Shown here: positions 24,743 to 32,491 of the stretch, piece after piece | Position numbering within the stretch: the stretch's first letter is position 1 | Layout of the letters: the number at the start of each line of letters is the position of its first letter | From: Mariniphaga sp. | GTDB lineage: Bacteria; Bacteroidota; Bacteroidia; Bacteroidales; Prolixibacteraceae | Assembly (NCBI GenBank): GCA_019429205.1 | Contig: JAHYIT010000002.1 | Span: 1 to 64,000, forward strand | Direction of reading: 5' to 3' | Length of the DNA: 64,000 bases | Position numbers and translations under genes: made by a program | The notes under the pieces: generated by a model | What the model was told of the DNA's origin: nothing | Databases searched by the model: none | Seen by the model: the letters and a program-made list of their open reading frames with translations, nothing else

Positions 24743-25408
24743 ATGGATGAACTTTTAAAAATTGCATTTAATGAGTTGGGTACCGAAGAGATTGAAGGGG
24801 ACCAACATAATCCTCAAATTTTGAAATATGCCAGTGACACCGGAATAAAAGGCGTTACCAGCGATGAAATTCCCTGGTGCAGTACGTTTGTTAACTGGGT
24901 TGCGTGGAAAGCCGGCCTTCAGCACTCGGGAAAACCAAATGCCCGCTCATGGCTGAATGTGGGTACGCGTGTAACTACGCCCGAACCTGGAGACATTGTG
25001 GTTTTCTGGCGCGAAAGTCCTGAGTCGTGGAAGGGTCATGTAGGTTTTTTCCTGGGTGTTTCAACCGATAAAAAAAGGGTATATTGCTTGGGAGGAAACC
25101 AGGGAAACCGCGTTTCAGTTTCGGCCTACCGGCTAAATACCGTGTTGGCATTTCAGCGATTGGCACCGGTAAACAAACTTGTAATTCCTGAACCCACGTT
25201 ACAATTGGGAAGCCGCGGACAGGCTGTTGTTGCACTTCAGGATGCGCTGAAACTTCTGAATATTGACGTTGGAACGTCTGACGGAGCCTTTGGACCAAAA
25301 ACAGAAACCGGCGTTAAAGAACTGCAAACCCGAATGCCAAACCTCGCAATTGACGGAGTTTACAATGATATGACACGGGATTTGCTTGAATCACAATTTC
25401 AGGCATAA
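24743..25408 (+). CDS. CHAP/TIGR02594-type peptidase with peptidoglycan-binding domain
   Basis: A 221-aa two-domain protein. Residues 1-140 form an NlpC/P60-like CHAP domain of the TIGR02594 kind: Cys46 in IPWCSTFVNW, His99 in KGHVGFFLG and Asn119 in CLGGNQGNRVSVSAY. Residues 153-218 form a PG-binding-1 domain (LQLGSRGQAVVALQDAL, then DGAFGPKTETGVKELQ). Such enzymes cut peptide bonds or the amide in peptidoglycan. It has no signal peptide, which is more like a phage endolysin or an injected effector than a resident wall enzyme. No holin or immunity gene is evident next to it. Confidence 0.85.
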   Translation: MDELLKIAFNELGTEEIEGDQHNPQILKYASDTGIKGVTSDEIPWCSTFVNWVAWKAGLQHSGKPNARSWLNVGTRVTTPEPGDIVVFWRESPESWKGHVGFFLGVSTDKKRVYCLGGNQGNRVSVSAYRLNTVLAFQRLAPVNKLVIPEPTLQLGSRGQAVVALQDALKLLNIDVGTSDGAFGPKTETGVKELQTRMPNLAIDGVYNDMTRDLLESQFQA

Positions 25409-25598
25409 AGTTATTTCACAATTTAATATTCAAAACCATGGCAAAAAAAATTTCTGATATGTGATTGAATTGATTGTTAATTAAGCAATTAAAAACATGA
25501 TTTAAATAAAAATCTGAATAAATACTTGTTTCTCATTTTTTCAACCCATTAAAGCAATAGCTGGTTAGTTGAATATAAAAAACAGAAAGGCATAATGT

Positions 25599-25616
25599 CC
25601 AATTCAGATGAATTGG
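25599..25616. promoter_or_regulatory. Perfect 18-bp palindrome upstream of an oxidoreductase gene
   Basis: CCAATTCA-GA-TGAATTGG is a perfect inverted repeat with a two-base centre. It may be an operator, or the first of two RNA hairpins in a leader. It lies 62 bp before the ATG at 25679 and inside a 23-codon frame (25595-25666). Confidence 0.4.
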
Positions 25617-25627
25617 TTATTTTTGAG

Positions 25628-25658
25628 CGATGGGTTTTGCGTTACGCAAAACCCATCG
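25628..25658 (+). terminator. Intrinsic terminator or attenuator
   Basis: CGATGGGTTTTGCG and CGCAAAACCCATCG form a perfect 14-bp stem with a TTA loop, followed by TTTTATAA. It lies 220 bp after the CHAP gene and only 20 bp before the start of the Gfo/Idh/MocA gene. It could end the upstream transcript or attenuate the downstream gene. Confidence 0.65.
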
Positions 25659-25678
25659 TTTTATAAGTATAGTAAAAA

Positions 25679-26806
25679 ATGAAAAAAAAGGAATTCAACA
25701 TCGCAATATTGGGATGCGGCAAAGTAGCGCACCTCCACGCAAACGCTATACAAAATCTTCCCAATGCAAAACTGGCTGCAGTTTGGAGCCGTACAAAAAA
25801 AACGGCTGAAGAGTTTGCCCGGCAATACGAAACAAAAATTTTTGAACATATTTCTGATATGATAAAAATGGCAGAAATTGATTTAGCCATTGTTTGCACC
25901 CCCCACCCTTTTCACCGCGAACCGGCCATAGAAGCAGCTCATGCCGGCGCTCATGTTTTGGTTGAAAAACCTTTGGCATCCACCCTCGAAGATTCTGATG
26001 CCATTATTGAAGCCTGTAAAAATTCAGGGGTAAAACTGGGAGTCATAAGTCAGCGCCGCTGGTACGCACCGGTTATGCGGGTAAAAAAAGCCATTGAAGC
26101 CGGCAAAATTGGGAAACCGGTTTTTGGAACAATTAACATGCTGGGCTGGCGCGACAAAAACTATTACGATGCTGATGCATGGCGCGGTACCTGGAAAATG
26201 GAGGGCGGCGGAGTGCTGGTAAACCAGGCGCCACACCAACTCGATTTGCTGCTGTGGTACATGGGCGAAATCGACGAGGTTTACGGATTGTGGAAAAACC
26301 TGAACCATCCGTACATTGAAGTGGAAGACACTGCCGTTGCCATTGTAAAATTCAAAAACGGCGGAATCGGAAACATAATCGTCAGCAATTCACAGAAACC
26401 CGGAATTTACGGAAAAGTGCAAATTCATGGTGAAAACGGAGCTTCGGTGGGTGTCCAAACCGATGGCGGGGCCATGTTTGTTGCCGGAATGTCAAACGTT
26501 TTGGAACCGCCGGTAAATGATTTGTGGACCGTGCCGGGTGAAGAAAAGCTGCTTGCAAAATGGGTGAAAAAGGATTCGGAACTGTTCGATTCAATAGACC
26601 CAACAGTTTTTTATATGGAAAGGCAAATCGAAGATTTTCTGGAAGCCCTGGAAACCAACAGGGAACCTTTGGTATCCGGCGAAGATGGGCGGCGAACCGT
26701 TGAGCTTTTTACGGCCATTTACCGTTCAACACGCGACAATAAACCAGTTAAATTTCCGCTGGAACCTGAACATAGAAACGATATGGACGGAAGACTTGAG
26801 TTATAG
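25679..26806 (+). CDS. Gfo/Idh/MocA-family oxidoreductase, cytoplasmic
   Basis: A 375-aa NAD(P)-dependent oxidoreductase without a signal peptide. The Rossmann motif ILGCGKVAHLHANAI begins at about residue 9. The family VEKPLAST motif is at about residue 99, with the conserved Lys. The central GGGVLVNQAPHQLDLLLWYMG contains the usual Asp-x-x-x-His-type catalytic region in the form NQAPHQLD. Relatives act on myo-inositol, sugar acids or 3-keto-sugars; substrate unknown. It converges with folE with a six-base overlap of coding ends. A hairpin pair lies just upstream, so control by attenuation is possible. Confidence 0.85.
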   Translation: MKKKEFNIAILGCGKVAHLHANAIQNLPNAKLAAVWSRTKKTAEEFARQYETKIFEHISDMIKMAEIDLAIVCTPHPFHREPAIEAAHAGAHVLVEKPLASTLEDSDAIIEACKNSGVKLGVISQRRWYAPVMRVKKAIEAGKIGKPVFGTINMLGWRDKNYYDADAWRGTWKMEGGGVLVNQAPHQLDLLLWYMGEIDEVYGLWKNLNHPYIEVEDTAVAIVKFKNGGIGNIIVSNSQKPGIYGKVQIHGENGASVGVQTDGGAMFVAGMSNVLEPPVNDLWTVPGEEKLLAKWVKKDSELFDSIDPTVFYMERQIEDFLEALETNREPLVSGEDGRRTVELFTAIYRSTRDNKPVKFPLEPEHRNDMDGRLEL

Positions 26807-27529
26807 CCCGATATATTTCAAAAACTCTTCCCGAACTGCTCTGTCTTTAAATCTTCCGCAATATTCGGCAGTCAAGGTGGTACTGCTTTCGTCGCCAATT
26901 CCACGGCACGAAACACACATGTGTTTGGCATCGATAAGGACGGCCACATCGTCAGTTTTTAAAACTTTTTTCAACTCGTTGGCAATTTGCATGGTTAGCC
27001 TTTCCTGCACTTGCGGACGGCGGGCAAAATAATCTACAATGCGGTTAATTTTACTCAGGCCAATTACCTGGCCACTTGGAATGTAGGCCACATGAGCTTT
27101 TCCAACTATCGGTAAAAAGTGGTGTTCACAAAAGGAATTCATGTTAATATCACGCTCGAGCAACATTTCGTTGTATTTGAACTTGTTATCGAACACCGAT
27201 ATTTTGGGCTTGTTGGCCGGGTTCAGTCCGTAAAATATCTCTTTCACAAACATTTTGGCAACTCTGTGCGGTGTTCCCTGCAAACTATCATCCGTTAAAT
27301 CGAGACCAATAACTTCCATTATATCGCGAAACTTATCTTCGATTAACGAAATTTTTTCGTCATCCGATTTTTCAAATGCATCAAATCTCAGTGGGGTTTC
27401 GGCTGATGTTCCAACATGATGATCGCCCAGTGTTTCAAACCCGTTAATTTTTTCATACGAATAACCATTCCCGTTTAACTTCGCTTTATCATTTCCATTT
27501 AACGGCTTAATTAATAATTCTTTTTGCAT
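26801..27529 (-). CDS. folE: GTP cyclohydrolase I
   Basis: A 242-aa FolE, catalysing GTP to 7,8-dihydroneopterin triphosphate, the first step of tetrahydrofolate synthesis. The conserved core begins at about residue 60. Zinc ligands are Cys134 and His137 in NSFCEHHFLP and the Cys in MCVSCRGI (about residue 205); the motif GKAHVAYIPSGQVIGLSK surrounds the active site. The first 55 residues are a variable extension rich in Asn and Gly, longer than in E. coli FolE. The gene is divergent from the Cmk-like gene across 369 bp and converges with the oxidoreductase. Confidence 0.95.
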   Translation of the reverse strand: MQKELLIKPLNGNDKAKLNGNGYSYEKINGFETLGDHHVGTSAETPLRFDAFEKSDDEKISLIEDKFRDIMEVIGLDLTDDSLQGTPHRVAKMFVKEIFYGLNPANKPKISVFDNKFKYNEMLLERDINMNSFCEHHFLPIVGKAHVAYIPSGQVIGLSKINRIVDYFARRPQVQERLTMQIANELKKVLKTDDVAVLIDAKHMCVSCRGIGDESSTTLTAEYCGRFKDRAVREEFLKYIGL

Positions 27530-27898
27530 ATTTTCAACTTTTAAATTTTATTTCGTTTCTACTTTTTTCACGAAAACAAAACACCCTTATTCCCATTTTG
27601 TTTAAATTTATTCTGAAAATAAATAAACAAAATTCAATGTATATAGTATATATCAAACAAATGCTTAAAACTTACAAGCTGAAATATTAAGTAATGAAAA
27701 AAAATAATATAAAATACTCTTGAAAAGAAAATGATATGGCACATCATTTCTCACACGAAAGGCAAAATTCACAAAATACTGGTTATAAATACCATGCACC
27801 AGAAGACACCATTCTTTTTCATTATAATCAAATTCTTATTTTTAAAAACATATTGAATTTCATTTTATTCATGTAATTTAGTAACAAAAGCAAAAATT
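27530..27898. other. AT-rich intergenic region between divergent genes
   Basis: This region holds the 5' sides of folE and the Cmk-like kinase gene. TAATTTAG shortly before 27899 is a weak -7-like match. An alternating TATATAGTATATA stretch lies near 27640-27652. No coding sequence, hairpin with T-run or repeat was recognised. Confidence 0.5.
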
Positions 27899-28618
27899 AT
27901 GGGTAACGCATTACTTGAATATTTAACAAAGCGAATGGGAGACCAAAAAGTTTATTCTAATCCGAATAAATTACCGGGTCCCCTTATTACTATTTCAAGA
28001 GAAGTAGGTTGTAACGGTGTAAAACTGGCGAATAAAATTGCATCCAGGCTGAATCAACGTCATTTGGGGCCCGAATGGAAAGTGCTGAGTAAAGAGGTGT
28101 TTTTCCAGAGCGCCAAAGAGCTTGATATGGAACCGGAAAAAGTAAAACGGGTTTTTAAATATTCGAGCAGTTATACTTTTAATGACATTTTGAATGCTTT
28201 TGGAACCAAAAAATTTAAAAGCGAAAAGAAGGTCATAAAAACTGTAAATGAGGTTATTCGTACATTTGCAGAAGAAGGTTTTTGTATTATTGTGGGGCGA
28301 GCTGCCCACATTATTGCCCATGACATCAAAAATGCTTTACATCTTCGGTTTCTTGCTCCACTTGAATACCGTATAAAAACTATTATAGACAATAACCACC
28401 TGAACCGGGAGGAGGCCATTGAATTTATTCAAAAAGTTGAAAATGAAAGAAAAGCCTTCCGCAAATCCATCAGACAGGAAAAACCTGAAGATGACTTATT
28501 TGACCTTTGTATAAACAGGGCAGTATTTACAGATGAGGATGCAATTGACCTTATTGAAATGGCAGCAGAAAAGAAAAACATTTTTAAAGATTACGGCAAA
28601 CAATTCGATTTTTATTAG
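27899..28618 (+). CDS. Cytidylate kinase-like family protein
   Basis: A 239-aa P-loop-type protein of the cytidylate kinase-like family (Cmk2, PF13189 type). It opens with a variable 25 residues, then LITISREVGCNGVKLANKIASRL, recognisable by SREVGC-N-G as a modified P-loop. EGFCIIVGRAAHIIAHD and the LID-like RKAFRKSIRQEKPED follow. Members are widespread in Bacteroidetes and their real substrate is unproven; nucleoside monophosphate phosphorylation is presumed. It converges with the uracil-DNA glycosylase gene with a four-base overlap of ends. Confidence 0.8.
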   Translation: MGNALLEYLTKRMGDQKVYSNPNKLPGPLITISREVGCNGVKLANKIASRLNQRHLGPEWKVLSKEVFFQSAKELDMEPEKVKRVFKYSSSYTFNDILNAFGTKKFKSEKKVIKTVNEVIRTFAEEGFCIIVGRAAHIIAHDIKNALHLRFLAPLEYRIKTIIDNNHLNREEAIEFIQKVENERKAFRKSIRQEKPEDDLFDLCINRAVFTDEDAIDLIEMAAEKKNIFKDYGKQFDFY

Positions 28619-29379
28619 AAAAGCAAGGGTGCGTTCTTCATTCCTTTTTTCAATCCAAATCCCGTCCAGTCAATTTCACCAATAAATGGTTCAAAACAAT
28701 TGGTTTTCCCGTAAAGAAAATCGGAATCTCTGTCTGGTGATTCATGACACATCATGGGATGCATTGTTTTTATACTTTTGGGCAAACCAAGATTTTTTGT
28801 GGCTTCGCGGGCATGATTTCCCCATAAAAACCATGTAGCTTCCGGGGCCTTATTTTGAATAAAAACCAAAAGTCGCGAGGTAAATTCTTCCCACAATATC
28901 TGATGGCTTCCCGGTTTTCCGGGTTCGCAGGTAAAAGAAGTATTCAACAACAAAACGCCCTGTTTTTCCCAGTGTTCAAAAAGCTTTCCGGGGGGCAAAA
29001 CCGGAAATTCATTGTCAAACTTTTCCTTTAACTGGCTGAATTTAATTACTTCACCGGTGTAGGCTTTGTAAAGTGCGCGTAAAATATTTTTTAACGAAAT
29101 GTTTTTAAAAGGCTGGTTCCACGATTTCAGCGTGCCCACTTCAAAAGCACGGCCTGTAGCAACGCCCGGTTGCGGATAAGGGTCCTGCCCCAAAATGATA
29201 ATTTTTGCAGAAGATAGCGGAAAAGATAAAAACCGCAGAACTTTGCCAGCCGGTGGAGTGAAGCCGTTTATTTTCACTTCAGATTCAATATCAAAAATCA
29301 GCGACCGGTTTTCATCAGTTAAAAACGAAAACCAGTCGCTGTGTATATTTTGTTCTTTTAAAAAGAGGGAATCTTTCAT
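28615..29379 (-). CDS. Uracil-DNA glycosylase family protein, divergent
   Basis: A 254-aa protein of the UDG superfamily that resembles family 1 in layout. The catalytic water-activating Asp is in LGQDPYPQPGVATGRAFEVG, where the usual GQDPYH is GQDPYP. The uracil-contact stretch LLLNTSFTCEPGKPGSH is present. The leucine loop, normally HPSPLS, reads HPMMCHESP. Excision of uracil from DNA is the likely role, but the altered motifs could change specificity. The gene starts six bases after the end of the DUF1080-PHP gene, so the two may be cotranscribed without an obvious functional link. Confidence 0.8.
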   Translation of the reverse strand: MKDSLFLKEQNIHSDWFSFLTDENRSLIFDIESEVKINGFTPPAGKVLRFLSFPLSSAKIIILGQDPYPQPGVATGRAFEVGTLKSWNQPFKNISLKNILRALYKAYTGEVIKFSQLKEKFDNEFPVLPPGKLFEHWEKQGVLLLNTSFTCEPGKPGSHQILWEEFTSRLLVFIQNKAPEATWFLWGNHAREATKNLGLPKSIKTMHPMMCHESPDRDSDFLYGKTNCFEPFIGEIDWTGFGLKKGMKNAPLLF

Positions 29380-29384
29380 GCCAA

Positions 29385-30854
29385 TCAGCCTGTAATCTTA
29401 TCGGGCAAACCTTTTACGTTTACCGGTTTCAAATGGTCAGGTTTAATTTCGAACATGTCATTTGGTGTGAGTTTGCACTCTTCAATCATTTGAATGCAAT
29501 ACTCAAGCCGGCCCAAATCGCGGCCCGTATTGTTCGTGCCAAAACTGAATTTTACACCGGCTTCTTTGGCCATTTTAATCATTTCGGCTGAAGGTGTTTT
29601 GTAACGGGCATTGATTTCGAGTGCAATATTATTATCGGCCAAAACTTTAATCACGCGTTCCATTCGCTCTTTGGTCCAAAGTTCATCGTACTCATCCATT
29701 AACTGAGCTGGCAAAACCGTTGGATTCACATAAATATCAACTGGTTCCTGCGACATGATGGCTTCAATTTTTTCCACCATTTGCTCCATAAACTGCTGTT
29801 TGTTGTCCACCCAAACTTCTTCGGGAATCCAGATGCGGTTCCGCCGCCCTTTGGAATCGGTAAAAGTCATGGCATCGGTAAACACATAATCGAATTTGGC
29901 CACTGCTTCAGGCGAAAAGAGGGTAATCCACTCGCGACCCTCGGCCTGCATCCCTTTAAAAGTTGGACTGCCTTTTACCGATTCAATGTATTCGTTTAGT
30001 GACTCATCATCGGTAACCGGAAAATGCAATCCGCAATTGGGCGCCACGCCATAGTTTATTCCAATTTTCTGAGAATTTTCAACCAGTTCTTCGATGGTCA
30101 GGCCGCCTTTCAGATGCACATGGTAATCAACAAGCGGGAACCCGGCACGCATCAGTTTGGTTACCAAAGTATCCCACTCCTTGTCCACTTCCGGGGCTTT
30201 CCGTTCGCTATCGGGTAAAACTTTTACCTTGAGATTGCGGTAAAACGTGGTGCTTCCCGGGTCGTGAGACTGCAATGCAAAAGTTCCCTTACCAAGTTTC
30301 AATCCTTCTCCGCCATCGGGCCTCCATGGATTTTCAGGTTCAATGTATTCATTCACTTTTACGTCATTCACAAAAACCTCGATGTGATTTTCCACCACTT
30401 TAATCCGCATTTTAAACCACTCATTATCTTCAACAATTGGAAAATATACATTGCGGATGTTGTAAACACTGCCGGTTTTTCTGCGTTCCGGATTGTTTTC
30501 ATTTCCGCGGAAGGAATTATTCACCTGAATTTCGTACCCTTTTTGCGGCCAGCCTTCAGCCTGATAACTGGTGTGAATAAAAATTCCGGAATTGGCTTTC
30601 TCCTGGGTTTTCACTTCGGTTTCGAACTCAAAGTTTTTAAAATCACCTTCATAAAAAAGATGTGCTCGTTCACCGAAACACTTAATAGCTCCGTCTTCAA
30701 CGGTCAAACTTTCAGGATTTTCGGCTGATTTTTTCCAACCTTTCAGGGTTTCGCCATCGAAAATGGAAATCCACTCACCGGTTTGAAATTTGGGTTGGCA
30801 AGCTCCCGGAAAAAGGGCAGCCAGAAAAAGGTAAAACAATGCTGATTTTTTCAT
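29385..30854 (-). CDS. DUF1080-PHP domain fusion lipoprotein
   Basis: A 489-aa lipoprotein (lipobox at Cys19, FPGACQ). Residues about 27-212 form a DUF1080 domain (WISIFDGETLKGW, NSGIFIHTSYQ, GYEIQVNNS). Residues about 238-480 resemble a PHP/amidohydrolase-like metal-dependent phosphoesterase: H-x-H at His245/His247 in VDYHVHLKGG, a further His at 277, and a late FSFGTNNTGRD segment. A DUF1080 sugar hydrolase or binding module joined to a PHP-type metal site suggests a bifunctional enzyme acting on an extracytoplasmic carbohydrate derivative. The individual domain calls are fair; the combined reaction is unknown. Confidence 0.75.
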   Translation of the reverse strand: MKKSALFYLFLAALFPGACQPKFQTGEWISIFDGETLKGWKKSAENPESLTVEDGAIKCFGERAHLFYEGDFKNFEFETEVKTQEKANSGIFIHTSYQAEGWPQKGYEIQVNNSFRGNENNPERRKTGSVYNIRNVYFPIVEDNEWFKMRIKVVENHIEVFVNDVKVNEYIEPENPWRPDGGEGLKLGKGTFALQSHDPGSTTFYRNLKVKVLPDSERKAPEVDKEWDTLVTKLMRAGFPLVDYHVHLKGGLTIEELVENSQKIGINYGVAPNCGLHFPVTDDESLNEYIESVKGSPTFKGMQAEGREWITLFSPEAVAKFDYVFTDAMTFTDSKGRRNRIWIPEEVWVDNKQQFMEQMVEKIEAIMSQEPVDIYVNPTVLPAQLMDEYDELWTKERMERVIKVLADNNIALEINARYKTPSAEMIKMAKEAGVKFSFGTNNTGRDLGRLEYCIQMIEECKLTPNDMFEIKPDHLKPVNVKGLPDKITG

Positions 30855-30918
30855 GTTCTTCTATTTTAGGTTTATTAAACGAACGTTTTTGCCCGTGCAA
30901 TTTGTTGATGATCCAAAA

Positions 30919-32265
30919 TTAATCATTTGATTCCTCAAATTCGAATTTATCCTGAGGATTATTTCCCTTGTAACTAAAAATGAGAATCACTAGAATTATA
31001 GCCGCCAATCCTAAAAAAGCATAACGATAGCTTCCAAGTTTGGTGTAAGAGAGGCTGTATAATAATGGAGCAAGAGCGCTGGCAAAAACAATAAGCGACA
31101 TCACAAATCCGGTAATACTTCCCAAATATTTGCGGCCGTAAAACCGGGGCCAGGTTACGGTCATTAACACATTAAAAAGCCCGCTCACCATTCCGTGGCC
31201 TAAAATAAAGCCATAATAAAAAAAACCGTCGTTCAAATATGCCAGCGAAAGAAGAGCAATTAGTTCGCCCGTCAATACAAAATACAGCAGGTATTTTAAA
31301 CGAATGCGGTCGCTTATCCAACCTCCCAACAATGAAATTCCAACGGATAAAAAAGAAACCGGTATAAAAATAGCCAGGGCCCTTTCGCGGTCCATTCCGG
31401 CAACTTCAAAAATTGAAACCAAATGAAACGTAAACCCTGTGATGTAAAGCGAGTAAAAAGCAAGGGGCAACGAAAAAAGCCAAAAAGGCAATGTTTTGCG
31501 TGCTTCGGTAAGTGTAAATTGTTTGAACGGTTTTATGATTACATGCTTTCTTCTGTTTGCATGTTTTTCGCCATCCGGAACCATTTCCATATCTTCGGGG
31601 TTATCACGAAAAAAGACAAAGGCGAGGATTAAAAAACCGATACCAATGGCAGCTCCCATAATAATCCAGGCAATCCTCCAGGAAGTATTCTGAATAAGTC
31701 CGTCGAAAGTGAGGGGGGCAATGGAAAAACCAAGTGCAATGAAAACTGATGAAATTCCATTTACAAAACCACGACGGGAGATAAACCATTTCATAAGCAT
31801 GTTACGCGAAACCATGGTAAGCACACCCTGCCCTGAAAACCGGAGCATAAAAAAAAGAAGTAACATAATTGCAATTGCAACACCTGAATAAACAGCGGAA
31901 TCAGTGTTTTTTACAAATATCCGAATAATCCTGTCGCTCTGACTTAATAAGAAAAGGGTGATTGCCAAAAGCAAAGCTGATGCCATTGCTGTCCACCGGG
32001 CTCCGTATTTATCGTATTGCCTGCCAGCCCAGGTAAGCATAAAAGAACTTGCAATAGTTCCAAACATATAGGCTGTGCTAATCTGGTTCCGGGATATTTT
32101 TATATGCTCAATTAAATAATCCGTAAAAGTGGAAACCCCCATGGTTTGGCCGGGGCCGCTCGCTAAAACACCTATTGTTGCAACAAATAAAATGACCCAT
32201 CCATAAAAAAAAGGAATTTTATCTGGCCTAAAAGGAAAATTATTTCCTCTTTCTCTAATCTCCAT
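30919..32265 (-). CDS. MFS transporter
   Basis: A 448-aa major facilitator with about 12 membrane helices and a central charged loop near residues 225-245. The N-terminal ending of helix 2 and the loop AGRQYDKYGARW correspond to MFS motif A (G-x-x-x-D-x-x-G-x-R). The layout resembles the oxalate/formate-antiporter and monocarboxylate group. It ends 64 bp before the start of the DUF1080-PHP gene in the same direction, so uptake of a substrate for that enzyme is plausible. TATTTTTG (minus strand, 32280-32287), a -7 match, precedes its start. Confidence 0.85.
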   Translation of the reverse strand: MEIRERGNNFPFRPDKIPFFYGWVILFVATIGVLASGPGQTMGVSTFTDYLIEHIKISRNQISTAYMFGTIASSFMLTWAGRQYDKYGARWTAMASALLLAITLFLLSQSDRIIRIFVKNTDSAVYSGVAIAIMLLLFFMLRFSGQGVLTMVSRNMLMKWFISRRGFVNGISSVFIALGFSIAPLTFDGLIQNTSWRIAWIIMGAAIGIGFLILAFVFFRDNPEDMEMVPDGEKHANRRKHVIIKPFKQFTLTEARKTLPFWLFSLPLAFYSLYITGFTFHLVSIFEVAGMDRERALAIFIPVSFLSVGISLLGGWISDRIRLKYLLYFVLTGELIALLSLAYLNDGFFYYGFILGHGMVSGLFNVLMTVTWPRFYGRKYLGSITGFVMSLIVFASALAPLLYSLSYTKLGSYRYAFLGLAAIILVILIFSYKGNNPQDKFEFEESND

Positions 32266-32279
32266 AAATGAATTTTAAA

Positions 32280-32287
32280 CAAAAATA
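32280..32287 (-). promoter_or_regulatory. Possible -7 box of the MFS gene
   Basis: Read on the minus strand, TATTTTTG matches TAnnTTTG and lies 15-22 bases before the ATG at 32265. No TTG was found at the proper -33 distance. Confidence 0.3.
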
Positions 32288-32491
32288 CAGATTGATTGGC
32301 TGATTGTTTAATGTAAAGGTCTGAAAATAGTTGAAACGGAAAAGATTAATTTTCAGGAAAGATTACCTTGATTAAAAATTTCATATATCCGATTATCCTT
32401 TTTTATGAATTCGCTCAGAAATTTGAATCACCGATTATATTATTTTTGCCCGTGCAATAAATGTATCAGTTAAAGATTTAATTACCAAAAA

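Noticed and set aside
25438-25464. Short frame MAKKISDM as a gene start
   Set aside because: It stops after eight codons, and nothing in the other frames continues it, so a gene remnant cannot be supported.
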